Numbered from the stretch's first letter, positions 17,055 to 26,085 are shown. The stretch: DNA of 64,000 nucleotides from Hypericibacter adhaerens (GCF_008728835.1 NZ_CP042582.1:3956217-4020216), one strand, 5' to 3'. Translations and numbers: made by a program. The notes: a model not told the origin generated them from the sequence alone.

Positions 17055-18158
17055 ATGAAGAACGATCGGAACCTGCAGGCGCTCGAGATCGCCCACGCCT
17101 ATCGCAACGGCCGGATCAGCCGGCGCCGTTTCATCGAGACCTGCGCGCTGCTCGGCATCGCGCCGGCGGCGCTGGGCTTGGCGCGCAGCGCCGCCGCCGC
17201 GGAGGAGATCGTGATCGCCAACTGGGGCGGCGATGCGGAGCACGCGGAAGGCGAAGGCTGGGGCAAGCCCTTCACCGCCGACACCGGCATCGGGGTCAAG
17301 ATCGACGGCAGCGGCCCCATGCCGGGCAATATCCGCTCCCAGGTCGACGAGAAGCATGTCATCTGGGACGTGGCCGAGATCGAGGTCTTCATGGCGATCG
17401 ATCTGGGCCGGCAGGGCCTGCTGGAGCCGATCGACTACTCGGTCGTCGACAAGACGAAGGTGCAGCCCGGCTATGCGCTGGAGTTCGGCATCTGCAACTA
17501 CACCTACAGCACCGTCGTCACCTACGACACCGCCAAGACCGGCGCCGAACCGCCCAAGACCTGGGTGGATTTCTTCAACCTCGAGAAATATCCGGGCAAG
17601 CGCGCCATCTGGAAATACGGCATCGGCGCCTGGGAGGCGGTGCTGCTGGGCGACGGGGTGGCGCCCGAGAAGCTCTATCCGCTCGATATCGACCGCGCCA
17701 TCAAGGCCGCCCGCAAGCTCGGCGACAACATCATCTATTTCGAGAGCGGCGCCGACAGCCAGCAGATGCTGCTCACGGGCGAGATCGCGATGGGGGCGCT
17801 CTGGCACACGCGCGCGAGCGTGCTCGACCGCGACACCAAGGGCAAGGTGACCTGGACCTGGAACCAGGGCGCGCTCAGCGCCTCCTCCTGGACCATCCCG
17901 AAGGGCTCGCAGCATGTCGCGGCGGCGCAGAAATTCATCGCCTCGACCCAGATTCCCGAGCGCCAGATCGAGGTGTTCAAGATCATGGGCAATGGCTGCG
18001 CCAATCCCGCGGCCTCGGCAATGCTGCCGCCCGAGCTCGCCCGCGTCGATCCGGGCCGGGCGGAGAACCTGAAGCAGCAGGTCCTGATCGACCAGCAGGC
18101 CTATGCCGGCAATTACGACGCCTGGCTGAACAAATGGCTGGACGGGATCTCGGGATAA
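17055..18158 (+). CDS. Extracellular solute-binding protein, polyamine/PotD-like, Tat leader
   Basis: A 367-residue periplasmic binding protein. It has a twin-arginine type leader (RISRRRFIETCALLG, cleavage near SAAAAEE). The mature part reads EIVIANWGGDAEHAEGEGW, then a domain with VIWDVAEIEVFMAIDLGRQGLLEPIDY, as in spermidine/putrescine-type proteins. GGGAGGGCCAG precedes the ATG. No permease or ATPase gene is adjacent, since the next gene is a convergent MFS exporter, so its membrane partners must be elsewhere. The neighbouring SDR and M24 genes may process the imported ligand, which is inference. Confidence 0.85.
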   Translation: MKNDRNLQALEIAHAYRNGRISRRRFIETCALLGIAPAALGLARSAAAAEEIVIANWGGDAEHAEGEGWGKPFTADTGIGVKIDGSGPMPGNIRSQVDEKHVIWDVAEIEVFMAIDLGRQGLLEPIDYSVVDKTKVQPGYALEFGICNYTYSTVVTYDTAKTGAEPPKTWVDFFNLEKYPGKRAIWKYGIGAWEAVLLGDGVAPEKLYPLDIDRAIKAARKLGDNIIYFESGADSQQMLLTGEIAMGALWHTRASVLDRDTKGKVTWTWNQGALSASSWTIPKGSQHVAAAQKFIASTQIPERQIEVFKIMGNGCANPAASAMLPPELARVDPGRAENLKQQVLIDQQAYAGNYDAWLNKWLDGISG

Positions 18159-18171
18159 CGCGCCCACCACC

Positions 18172-18196
18172 GGCGGCCTCGTCGCCCGAGGCCGCC
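18172..18196. terminator. Bidirectional hairpin between convergent genes
   Basis: GGCGGCCTCG-TCGCC-CGAGGCCGCC is a perfect 10-bp stem with a 5-base loop. It lies between the binding-protein gene ending at 18158 and the MFS gene ending at 18196. There is no long T run, but symmetry and position suit termination from both sides. Confidence 0.6.
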
Positions 18197-19644
18197 TAGT
18201 TGGACTTCTTCCGGCGACGGTGGCCGCTGACCTCCATGCCGTCCTCCGGCCGCAGCAGGAGGAAGCCCGGCAGCGCCAGCAGCGGGATGAGCGCCATGAG
18301 CAGGAAGGCTTCGTGGAAGCGCTCGGGCGTCAGCGGCTGGCCGCCCCAGGTGAGCAGGCCCAGGATCATCGCGCTCAGCGAGACGCCGAAGCTGACCGTG
18401 AGCTGCTGCAGCACGCCGCCGAGGCTGGTCGCGCGGCTGAGCTTGTCGGACGGCATCTCGGCATAGGAGAGCGTGTTCGAGGTCATGAACTGCGCCGAGC
18501 GCATCAGGCCGAACAACGCGATGACGATCACGGTGATCCAGTCGGCCGTGCCGGCCTCGATGAAGCCGAAGGCGGCGACGATGCCCGCGCCCAGCAACGC
18601 GCTCCAGAACAGAAGCCGATCGAAGCCCAGGGTCCGCAGCATGACCGTCGAGATGGGACGCATCAGGAGCGCGCCGAAGCTGGTGACGAAGGTCAGCACG
18701 CCGGATTTGACGGGGCTCATGCCGAAGCCGACCTGCAGCATCAAGGGCAGCAGGTAGGGCACGCCGTTCATGCCGATGCGGGCGAGACCGCCGGCCAGCG
18801 TGCCGATGCGGAACGAGCGGATGCGGAACAGGGTCAGGTCCACCGCCGGCGCATCCACCCTGCGCGCATAGCGCCAGAAGACCAGCAGGAACAGCACCGC
18901 CGCGACCAGCACGCCGGCGATGGCGGGATAGGAGATGGTGGGCCGGCCGACATTCTCGATGCCGTACTGCAGCAACGCCACGCCGATCCCGACCATCAGG
19001 AACCCCGGGAAATCGAACGCCACATGGCGATCGCCGCGAACATCCTCGACGAAGCGCAGCGCCAGCAGGATGCCGAGCAAGCCGAAGGGGATGTTGATGT
19101 AGAAGATCCAGCGCCAGGAGACGTAGGTGGTGATGACGCCGCCCAGGAGCGGGCCGATCACGGGGCCGATCAGCGCCGGCAGGCTCATATAGATCATGGC
19201 GGTGAAGAACTGGTCGCGCGGGAAGCTGCGCAGCAGGATCAGGCGGCCCACCGGCGTCATCATCGCCCCGCCCAGCCCCTGGAGCCCGCGCGTCACCACC
19301 AGCATCGCGAAGCTGTCGGCGAGGCCGCAAAGGCAGGAGCCGAGGGTGAAGACCGCCAGTGCCAGCACGAAGATCCGGCGCGCGCCGAACCGGTCCGCGA
19401 ACCAGCCGCTGACCGGAATGAAGACCGCCAGCGTCAGCACATAGGTCGTGACGGCCAGGTTCATGCGCAGCGGCGTCGTGCCCAGGCTGCGCGCCATCTC
19501 CGGGATGGCCGTGGTGATGATCGTCGAATCCAGCTGCTCCATCAGGAAGGCGATGGCGACGACCAGCGGGATGAGAAGGCGCAGCCGGGGATTGCGGACC
19601 GTGGCGAACTGCTGGTCGCCCGAGCTGGGGAGGGATTCGGGCAT
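18196..19644 (-). CDS. MFS transporter, DHA2 (EmrB/QacA-like) drug exporter
   Basis: A 482-residue polytopic protein with about 14 membrane segments. The DHA2 motif C region is seen in LIGPVIGPLLGGVITTYVSWRWIFYINIPFG. Motif A is in GWFADRFGARRIF, and the first helix carries LMEQLDSTIITTAIPEMA. It probably exports toxic compounds by proton antiport. ATG 19644 is chosen; a TTG at 19689 would add 15 residues. No membrane-fusion partner (EmrA-like) or regulator is adjacent. The C-terminus is basic (RRRKKSN). Confidence 0.87.
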   Translation of the reverse strand: MPESLPSSGDQQFATVRNPRLRLLIPLVVAIAFLMEQLDSTIITTAIPEMARSLGTTPLRMNLAVTTYVLTLAVFIPVSGWFADRFGARRIFVLALAVFTLGSCLCGLADSFAMLVVTRGLQGLGGAMMTPVGRLILLRSFPRDQFFTAMIYMSLPALIGPVIGPLLGGVITTYVSWRWIFYINIPFGLLGILLALRFVEDVRGDRHVAFDFPGFLMVGIGVALLQYGIENVGRPTISYPAIAGVLVAAVLFLLVFWRYARRVDAPAVDLTLFRIRSFRIGTLAGGLARIGMNGVPYLLPLMLQVGFGMSPVKSGVLTFVTSFGALLMRPISTVMLRTLGFDRLLFWSALLGAGIVAAFGFIEAGTADWITVIVIALFGLMRSAQFMTSNTLSYAEMPSDKLSRATSLGGVLQQLTVSFGVSLSAMILGLLTWGGQPLTPERFHEAFLLMALIPLLALPGFLLLRPEDGMEVSGHRRRKKSN

Positions 19645-19833
19645 GGGCGGGCGTGATGCGGAAATCGATGAAGGACACTCTACAGCCAATGTTTCGCGCC
19701 GTTAATTGACTCCTTTTAAGATCGGCGACGAGGCGCGCATGGCTCTTCTTCCGATTTCGAATGCGTTATGGTCGCACAGCCTCGGTTGTCGGACGACAAT
19801 GTCGATCGCGGGCGGCCCGTGGGGTGAGGGAGA

Positions 19834-19922
19834 TGGTGCCCGCTGCCGGACTCGAACCGGCACAGCCCTCGCGGGCTTAGGGATTTTAAGTCCCTTGCGT
19901 CTACCAGTTTCGCCAAGCGGGC
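19834..19922 (-). tRNA. tRNA-Leu (anticodon TAA), CCA encoded
   Basis: Read on the minus strand, the acceptor GCCCGCT (5' end at 19922) pairs with AGCGGGC, followed by discriminator A and an encoded CCA at 19836-19834. The anticodon stem-loop is AGGGA-CTTAAAA-TCCCT, giving anticodon TAA. There is a class II long variable arm (GCCCGCGAGGGC), and the T-arm is GCCGG-TTCGAGT-CCGGC. An 86-base body plus CCA fits tRNA-Leu. Confidence 0.96.
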
Positions 19923-20010
19923 CTGGGGTCCATCCTCGGGCAGACGGGCCCGAGGCTAGTCGCCCGCCCGCCCCCGGCACAAGGCGGAAGGGGAACGGAT
20001 CTCGGGGACC

Positions 20011-20445
20011 CTAGAGGGGCGAGGCGGCCTGCGCGCTCTGGCGGATCGCGGCGGCCCGGCCCGCCAGACCCCGCAGGCCTGCGGGATCGAGCGTCAGGCG
20101 CCAGGTCTCGATGCCGGCGAGGGCGCGGCGATCGAGCTCCCGCTCGAGATAGGGCTGCCAGGCCGGCGGCCCGGTCACGCCGCCCAGATCGATCCGCAGG
20201 AAGCGATAGCCATGCTTGAGATAGTCGGCGATCTGGTCGAGCGCGAAATCGATCGAGGCGCGGGCGCGGTCGACCGGCAGATCGTCGGGCGGCAGCTGGT
20301 GGAAGCCGAAGCCGGCCTGCTCGAGGATCGCGAGGGCCTGCTCCAGCGGCGCCCGCCGCCCATCGCCCTTCTCCAGCAGATGGGCGTTCACCAGGAGGTC
20401 GGGCAGGATCGCGATGCAGCGCGAGCGCGGATCATTGTTGCGCAT
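20011..20445 (-). CDS. Conserved hypothetical protein coupled to TudS-related gene
   Basis: A 144-residue soluble protein that I do not recognise. It starts MRNNDPRSRCIAILPDLLVNAHLLEKG, with VNAHL echoing the conserved SHCLxNQN start of the upstream protein. It continues QLPPDDLPVDRARASIDFALDQIADYLKHGYRFLRIDLGG, and its PPD recalls the CPE motif. It therefore looks like a shortened, Cys-poor relative of the gene before it. ATG 20445 lies inside the end of that gene (14-base overlap), so the two are probably translated together. Confidence 0.65.
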   Translation of the reverse strand: MRNNDPRSRCIAILPDLLVNAHLLEKGDGRRAPLEQALAILEQAGFGFHQLPPDDLPVDRARASIDFALDQIADYLKHGYRFLRIDLGGVTGPPAWQPYLERELDRRALAGIETWRLTLDPAGLRGLAGRAAAIRQSAQAASPL

Positions 20446-21016
20446 CGAGCCCCGCTCGGCCGGCGGCGAGGAAACCCCGGAACTCGGCCATCGCCTTCTC
20501 CATGGTGAAGCCCGGCAGCTCCATCGCCACGCCGAAGCCGCGCGGCACCGGAAGCCCGCGCTCGGCCAGCACCTGCTCCAGCTCCTCGATCCAGACGCCC
20601 TTGCCGGGCACCACTTCCCAGCTCATGTCCTCGGGCCGCCCGCCCCAGGCCGGCCCGATGCCGGTGAAGGTCACGGCGCTCGAGCCGCTGCCGTCGACCC
20701 CGACCAGCACCAGATCCTCGCAGCCCCTCGCCACCCGCGCCTCGAGCAGCTCGGCCACCGAAAAAGCGAGGTTCCGGCAATGGCGGCGGAAGCCCGGCGT
20801 GTCGTACTGCTCCTTCACCTGCCACCAGCGATTGACGCCGAGGAAGGCCATCTCCGGGCAAGGCATCTGCTGGATCGCATAGCCGAACTCCTTGAGGATG
20901 GCGACGACGGGGCTCACCACGCCCGGACAGAGCGCATATTCGTCGACCTTGGCGTTCTGGTTGGCGAGGCAGTGCGACAGCAGCGCCACGCGCGTTCGCG
21001 AACCCGTCTCCGGCAC
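20432..21016 (-). CDS. TudS-related putative desulfidase (DUF523-like, CD3072-type)
   Basis: A 194-residue protein related to TudS thiouracil desulfidases, which use a [4Fe-4S] cluster held by three Cys. Seen are VALLSHCLANQNAKVD (first Cys, about 16), IQQMPCPEMAFLGV (second Cys, about 53), and VGVDGSGSSAV, where the family usually has SPSCGV. The third ligand therefore appears as Ser. Other Cys (about 30, 80 and 99) exist. The start is GTG 21016 with GGAGG 5 bases upstream (21022-21026); other GTGs at 21022 and 21028 are possible. The downstream gene overlaps its end. Confidence 0.72.
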   Translation of the reverse strand: MPETGSRTRVALLSHCLANQNAKVDEYALCPGVVSPVVAILKEFGYAIQQMPCPEMAFLGVNRWWQVKEQYDTPGFRRHCRNLAFSVAELLEARVARGCEDLVLVGVDGSGSSAVTFTGIGPAWGGRPEDMSWEVVPGKGVWIEELEQVLAERGLPVPRGFGVAMELPGFTMEKAMAEFRGFLAAGRAGLDAQQ

Positions 21017-21251
21017 CGTCACCTCCACTCGATCCTCGCGCCACGGTCCGATTCTAGCGAAGCCCGCGGCCGGAAGGCCAATTGCGCCTGTTGGGGCTGA
21101 GGCCCCAGCCGCGTTGTGAGGCCCGAGCCCGACGGGTACCGCAGGGGAGCCTTGCACTCAGCGGGACGTTGCCCGGGCCGAACCGGGTTGGATCGAGCCC
21201 GGGATCGGGCCAAGATAGCCGTTCCTTTCCGACCGCTCGACGGCCTCCGCC

Positions 21252-22574
21252 TTGTCCCTGCTCTCCTCCCGCCACACGCGCCGCCTGAAAGTCCATTCCG
21301 CCCGCTGGCAGCGGCGCGCGCTGTTCGTGCTGGGCGGGGTCGTGGTCGGCGCGGCCGCGGTCATGCTGGCGCTGCTGGCGGACCGGGCGCAGCAGGCCTT
21401 CCATCACCTGCTGCTTCACTGGCACTACGCCTCCCTCGTCGTGACGCCGCTGGGCTTCGGGCTCTCGGTCTATCTGACCCGCCGTTTCTTCCCGAACTCG
21501 CAAGGCAGCGGCATCCCCCAGGCGATCGCGGCGCGCCAGCTCAGGGACCATGGGCTGCGTCACCGGCTGGTCTCGATCCGCATCGCCATCGGCAAGATCC
21601 TGCTGACCCTGCTGGGCCTGCTCTGCGGCGCCTCGGCCGGCCGCGAGGGGCCGACGGTCCAGGTCGGCGCCTCCATCATGTTCGCGCTGGGGCGGTTCTC
21701 GCCGCGGCGCCAGCCGGGGCTGATCCTGGCGGGCGCGGCGGCCGGCGTCGCCGCCGCCTTCAACACGCCCTTGGCCGGCATCGTGTTCGGGATCGAGGAG
21801 ATGAGCCGCGCCTTCGAGGTGCGCACCAGCGGGCTCATCATCGGCGGCGTGATCGCGGCCGGCCTCACCTCGATGGCGCTCGTCGGCGACTACACCTATT
21901 TCGGCACCACCTCGGCCACGCTCGGCACGAGTGCGGACTGGCTCGCCGTGCCCGTCTGCGGCGCCATCGGCGGCCTGGCGGGCGGGGTCTTCAGCCGGAT
22001 CCTGATCCTGGTCGCCGGCGGCCTGCCCGGGAAGGCGGGCCGCTGGATCAAGCGGTGGCCGGTGCCGTTCGCGATCCTGTGCGGCCTGGGCGTCGCCGTC
22101 TGCGGCCTCGCCGCCGGGGGCACGACCTTCGGCACGGGCTACGAGCAGATCGAATCCGTGCTGGCCAGCGGGGCGGCGCTGCCCTGGAGCTTCGGCCTGC
22201 TCAAGTTCGCCGCCACCAGCCTGACCTCGATCAGCGGCATTCCGGGCGGCATCTTCTCGCCTTCGCTCGCCATCGGCGGCGGTGTCGGGCTCAATCTGAG
22301 CGCGATCTTTCCGGGCGTTCCGGTCGGCGCCATGGTCCTGCTCGGCATGGTCGCCTATTTCGCCGGCGTGGTGCAGGCGCCGATCACGGCCTTCGTCATC
22401 GTGACCGAGATGACGGATAATCACGCGATGATGGTGCCGCTGATGGCGACGGCGCTGATCGCCTCGAGCTTGTCGCGGCTGGTCTGCCCCGAGGGCGTCT
22501 ATCACGCGCTGGCGAAGAATTTCCTGCGGCAGACACGCGGCACGGCCGAACCGCCGGCCGCGGCGGCGGGCTGA
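21252..22574 (+). CDS. ClC family chloride channel/transporter
   Basis: A 440-residue ClC-fold membrane protein that moves chloride or another halide. Signature segments are GSGIPQAIAA (selectivity region), GREGPTVQVGAS with the gating Glu at 132, AAAFNTPLAGIVFGIEEM, and SGIPGGIFSPSLAIGG. No C-terminal CBS domains are present. The start is TTG 21252, just before a basic N-terminus and the first helix. The gene is alone, 235 bp after the divergent TudS-related gene and convergent with the CinA-like gene. Confidence 0.92.
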   Translation: MSLLSSRHTRRLKVHSARWQRRALFVLGGVVVGAAAVMLALLADRAQQAFHHLLLHWHYASLVVTPLGFGLSVYLTRRFFPNSQGSGIPQAIAARQLRDHGLRHRLVSIRIAIGKILLTLLGLLCGASAGREGPTVQVGASIMFALGRFSPRRQPGLILAGAAAGVAAAFNTPLAGIVFGIEEMSRAFEVRTSGLIIGGVIAAGLTSMALVGDYTYFGTTSATLGTSADWLAVPVCGAIGGLAGGVFSRILILVAGGLPGKAGRWIKRWPVPFAILCGLGVAVCGLAAGGTTFGTGYEQIESVLASGAALPWSFGLLKFAATSLTSISGIPGGIFSPSLAIGGGVGLNLSAIFPGVPVGAMVLLGMVAYFAGVVQAPITAFVIVTEMTDNHAMMVPLMATALIASSLSRLVCPEGVYHALAKNFLRQTRGTAEPPAAAAG

Positions 22575-22589
22575 GGCCCGCCCGCGGGG

Positions 22590-23354
22590 TCAGGCGATCT
22601 CGCCTTCGTAGGGATCGGCGCCGTGGTCGCGGATCAGGGCCCGCAGCCCCTCGGCCACCCGGTCGAGCTCGGCCTCGTCGGTGCCGCGCGCCACCAGGCT
22701 GGTGCCGAACTTGCCGCGCCGGAAGAACGGATAGCTGCCGATATCGACCGTGGGGTGGCGCGACTGCAGCGCCCCCAGCGCCTCGGCGATCGCACCCTCG
22801 CCCAGATAGGTGCTGACCGTGCGCGAGGCGACCGGGCGGCCGCCCTTGAGCCCGCCTTTGAGCCCGTCGAACATGGCCCGCATGATGGCCGGCACGCCCG
22901 CCAGCACATAGACATTGCCGATCTGGAAGCCGGGCGCCGTCGAGACCGGGTTCTCGATCAGCCGGCTGCCCTTGGGCACGGTCGCCATCCGCAGCCGCGC
23001 GGGATTGAGCTGGTCGCCCGTATAGTGGCGGCGCAGCAGCGCCACCGCCTCGGGGTCCAGGACCAGCTCGACGCCGAACGCCTTGGCGACGCAGCCCGAG
23101 GTGATGTCGTCATGGGTCGGGCCGATCCCGCCGGTGGTGAAGACATAGGTATAGCGGGCGCGGGCCGCGTTCACCGCCGCGACGATCTCGTCCTCGATGT
23201 CGGGCACGACGCGCGCCTCGCGCACGGGAATGCCGATCGCCGCCAGTTCCTTCGCCAGATAGGCCAGATTCACGTCCTGGGTACGGCCCGACAGGATCTC
23301 GTTGCCGATGATGAGAACGGCCGCGGTCGCGGCGGGGTCCGGGGGTTGGGGCAT
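22590..23354 (-). CDS. CinA-like competence/damage-inducible protein A (MoaB/MogA fold)
   Basis: A 254-residue protein with the molybdopterin-binding fold: AAVLIIGNEILSGRTQDVNLAYLAKEL, VFTTGGIGPTHDDITSGCVAKAFG and VYVLAGVPAIMRAMFDGL. It corresponds to the N-terminal COG1058 half of CinA, which in other bacteria has ADP-ribose or NMN-salvage related activity. The C-terminal nicotinamide deamidase domain is absent, as in many short alphaproteobacterial forms. It starts at ATG 23354, 45 bp after the lipoprotein gene on the same strand. Confidence 0.88.
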   Translation of the reverse strand: MPQPPDPAATAAVLIIGNEILSGRTQDVNLAYLAKELAAIGIPVREARVVPDIEDEIVAAVNAARARYTYVFTTGGIGPTHDDITSGCVAKAFGVELVLDPEAVALLRRHYTGDQLNPARLRMATVPKGSRLIENPVSTAPGFQIGNVYVLAGVPAIMRAMFDGLKGGLKGGRPVASRTVSTYLGEGAIAEALGALQSRHPTVDIGSYPFFRRGKFGTSLVARGTDEAELDRVAEGLRALIRDHGADPYEGEIA

Positions 23355-23398
23355 GGCGCTCGACAGGGTGGACGGCGGCGAGGGTTCGGGAGACCCGG

Positions 23399-23872
23399 TC
23401 AGGGATAGGTGGGCAGGTTGGGATTGATCGCCGAGGGAGGGGCCGGGGTGAGTTCGGGGGCGGGCTCGGGTGCTGCCGTCGCCGGCGCGGCGGCGGCACC
23501 GCCCTGCTGCTCGACCTGGACCGGCTTCACGTTCGGGTTCTGCGCATCGTAACCGCGCGCCCGCATGCAATCGTCGACCATCCGGTCGTAGCGGTTCTTG
23601 CTGTTGTACTCGCCCAGATTCTTGTTCAGGTCGCCGATCCCCTGCGCCAGGTCGCTGTTGGTGTCCTGGTTGTTGATGTCCTGGTCGATCGCCTCGTCCC
23701 GCCGGATCACGGCGCGCGCCTGCTCCTGGCAGGATCCCAGATCGTCGGCCGGCGCGGCCACGCTGCCTTCGCCGCTGCCGCTGGTTTCGCTGCGCGCCCA
23801 ATCGGGCGTGTGGAAAGCCGAGCAGCCGGTGAGCAGCAACAGGAGCGCCAGAGCCGGAAACCGCAACCGCAT
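23399..23872 (-). CDS. Putative lipoprotein of unknown function
   Basis: A 157-residue protein with a lipoprotein signal (MRLRFPALALLLLLTGCSAF, lipobox LLTG-C), so it is likely anchored in a membrane. Two Cys follow in the mature part (GSCQEQA and DDCMRARGY), spaced like a disulfide pair, with an Asn/Asp-rich stretch (DQDINNQDTNSDLAQGIGDLNKNLGEYN) between them. The C-terminus is Pro/Ala-rich. AAGG precedes ATG 23872. It is co-directional with the CinA-like gene. I see no family name. Confidence 0.75.
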   Translation of the reverse strand: MRLRFPALALLLLLTGCSAFHTPDWARSETSGSGEGSVAAPADDLGSCQEQARAVIRRDEAIDQDINNQDTNSDLAQGIGDLNKNLGEYNSKNRYDRMVDDCMRARGYDAQNPNVKPVQVEQQGGAAAAPATAAPEPAPELTPAPPSAINPNLPTYP

Positions 23873-24256
23873 GACAGCAACCTTCGATGATGATCCAGGC
23901 CAGCCAAATCGCGCGACCCGGGCGCCAACGCCTTGAGAATCGCGGAAAACATTCAAGACTAGCAATGGCGGCAGGCCGACCGCAACGCAAGGCCGGCCAC
24001 CGCCTCGGCGATGTCGTCGGAAACCATTCAAAATATGGGGTCGAAACCCGCCGAATCCACCGGGGTGGATGAAGTTTGAGGCGGGCGCAGGCCGGGCTTG
24101 CGCGAGCCGGGGAGGCCGAACACTTGCAAATCCGGCCCCGTCGCCATTAATTGGGGCAGGAATTGCTGCTCCCCCGCGCCTCATCCCGGGCGATCCGCGT
24201 GGGGGGCCCTTCGCCGGCGACGGCCCGCCCCAGCTCCAGCTCCAGAAACGCGCTCG
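23873..24256. other. Divergent intergenic region with a 16-bp palindrome
   Basis: This 384-bp gap between the lipoprotein and map contains no convincing gene. It holds the perfect dyad ATCCACC-GG-GGTGGAT at 24055-24070, which could be an operator or a small hairpin. The first 60 bases and the part near 24150 are more AT-rich, as expected for two divergent promoters, but I cannot fix -35/-10 elements. Confidence 0.4.
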
Positions 24257-25081
24257 ATGACCCCGAACGATATTGCCCATGACTGGCGCCATGAAGAGCG
24301 TCGAATCAAGCTCCACGGGCCCGAGGATTTCGCCGGCATGCGCAAGGCCGGTCTCCTGGCGGCGGAGACGCTCGACTTCATCGCCCCGCATGTGGTGCCG
24401 GGGGTGACCACGGGCGAGCTCGACCGCCTTTGCCACGATTTCATCGTCAGCCATGGCGCGATCCCCGCGCCGCTCAACTATCGCGGCTTCCCCAAATCGA
24501 TCTGCACCTCGATCAACCACGTGGTCTGCCACGGCATCCCGGGCGACAAGAAGCTCCTCAACGGCGACATCCTCAACATCGACGTCACGACCATCCTGGA
24601 CGGCTGGCATGGCGACACCAATCGCATGTTCTATGTCGGCGATGTCGGGGTGAAGGCGCGGCGCCTCTGCGAGGTGACCTATGAGGCGATGATGCGCGGC
24701 ATCGAGGTGGTGCGGCCGGGCGCCACGCTGGGCGATATCGGCCACGCCATCCAGACCTTCGCCGAGGGGCACCGCTTCTCGGTGGTGCGCGATTTCTGTG
24801 GCCATGGCATCGGCCGCGTGTTCCATGACGCGCCGAGCGTGCTCCATTTCGGCCGCAAGGGCAGCGGGCCGATCCTGCGCGAAGGCATGTTCTTCACCAT
24901 CGAGCCCATGATCAATGCCGGCCGATTCGAGGTGAAGCTGCTCGACGACGGCTGGACCGCGGTGACGCGCGACCGCTCGCTCTCCGCCCAGTTCGAGCAC
25001 AGCATCGGCGTGACCGCCGACGGGTTCGAGATTTTCACCCTGTCGCCCAAGGGCTGGAACCAGCCTCCCTACCTGGCGTAA
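24257..25081 (+). CDS. map: Methionine aminopeptidase, type I
   Basis: Removes the initiator Met from nascent proteins. The 274-residue protein carries all five metal ligands in their usual settings: ILNIDVTTI and HGDTNRMF (two Asp), CGHGIGRVFHD (His), FTIEPMIN (Glu) and AQFEHSIGVT (Glu). HVVCHGIPGDK holds the substrate-side His. ATG 24257 gives a standard length; a longer open frame upstream has no family similarity. It has a good full-length family fit. Confidence 0.95.
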   Translation: MTPNDIAHDWRHEERRIKLHGPEDFAGMRKAGLLAAETLDFIAPHVVPGVTTGELDRLCHDFIVSHGAIPAPLNYRGFPKSICTSINHVVCHGIPGDKKLLNGDILNIDVTTILDGWHGDTNRMFYVGDVGVKARRLCEVTYEAMMRGIEVVRPGATLGDIGHAIQTFAEGHRFSVVRDFCGHGIGRVFHDAPSVLHFGRKGSGPILREGMFFTIEPMINAGRFEVKLLDDGWTAVTRDRSLSAQFEHSIGVTADGFEIFTLSPKGWNQPPYLA

Positions 25082-25185
25082 GCCGAGGAAACCCCCTTGG
25101 TCTGGCGTCTGTCGCTTGCGGCGGCCCCGCCGAGGCCCTAGGGTCTGCCCCGTCCCGGCCACCGGTCCCGAGCGATCACCAGCGC

Positions 25186-26085
25186 ATGTCCGAGCCGTCC
25201 CAGCCCGCCTCCGCTGCGCCCGTCTCCCTGGCGCCCCACCGCCTGGGCGGCACGCCGCCCTCGATCCTGACGAGCGGCCATGCCCATGCCTGGAGCGGGG
25301 CGGCCTTCGCCGCCGCCATCGCCGATTGGCAGCAGGGCCTGCGATCCTGGCAGCTCTGGGGCATGCTGGGTTGGAGTGAGCTCCGTCGCCGCTACCGCCG
25401 CTCGCTGCTGGGGCCGTTCTGGATCACCCTCAGCATGGCGATCTTCATCTTCGCCATCGGCACCGTGTTCTCCCAGCTCGCCGGCAGCACGCTGCAGGAG
25501 TTCCTGCCGTATGTGGCCACCGGCTACCTGGCCTGGATGCTCATCTCCTCCTTCATCCTCGACGGCTGCAACGTCTTCATCGCGGCACAGCCCTTCCTGC
25601 GCAGCGTGCGCCTGCCGCTGAGCAGCTTCGTGTTCGGCGCCGTCTGGCGCAATCTGGTGATCTTCCTGCACAACCTACCGGTGGTCTTGATCATCCTGGC
25701 GCTGCTCGGCGTGTGGCCCAACGGCTGGATCCTGATGCTGATCCCCGCCCTCCTGGCCAACGCGCTGGCGGGCGCGATCCTGGCGCTCGTCCTCGGCATG
25801 ATCTCCGCCCGTTTCCGCGACATCATCCCGATCGTCGGCAGCGTGACCCAGCTTCTCTTCTTCCTGACGCCCGTGCTGTTCCATCCCATGCATCTGGGCC
25901 TCGTCGGCGACCTCCTGATGTTCAATCCGGTAACGCATTTCGTGGAGATCATCCGCGCCTCGCTTCTCGGCCAGCCGCCGTCCGCTTTGAGCTGGATCGC
26001 GGTCCTGGGCATGCTCGCGGTCGGGACCATCGGCAGCTTCCTGATGTTCGTGCGTTTCCGGGCACGCATCACCTATTGGGTCTGA
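25186..26085 (+). CDS. ABC-2 type permease for polysaccharide/O-antigen export (Wzm/KpsM-like)
   Basis: A 299-residue inner-membrane protein with about six helices and a Pro/Ala-rich N-terminus of about 50 residues. The segment RRRYRRSLLGPFWITLSMAIFIFAIGTVFSQL is the hallmark start of Wzm-type permeases, and FLTPVLFHP with FNPVTHFVEIIRASLL closes the family pattern. It pairs with the ATPase gene 4 bp downstream to export a surface glycan or similar polymer. No glycosyltransferase genes are in the window. Confidence 0.88.
   Translation: MSEPSQPASAAPVSLAPHRLGGTPPSILTSGHAHAWSGAAFAAAIADWQQGLRSWQLWGMLGWSELRRRYRRSLLGPFWITLSMAIFIFAIGTVFSQLAGSTLQEFLPYVATGYLAWMLISSFILDGCNVFIAAQPFLRSVRLPLSSFVFGAVWRNLVIFLHNLPVVLIILALLGVWPNGWILMLIPALLANALAGAILALVLGMISARFRDIIPIVGSVTQLLFFLTPVLFHPMHLGLVGDLLMFNPVTHFVEIIRASLLGQPPSALSWIAVLGMLAVGTIGSFLMFVRFRARITYWV

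Noticed and set aside
19706-20014. Open frames crossing the tRNA-Leu gene
   Set aside because: They overlap a complete, well-folded tRNA and have no ribosome site or family features.
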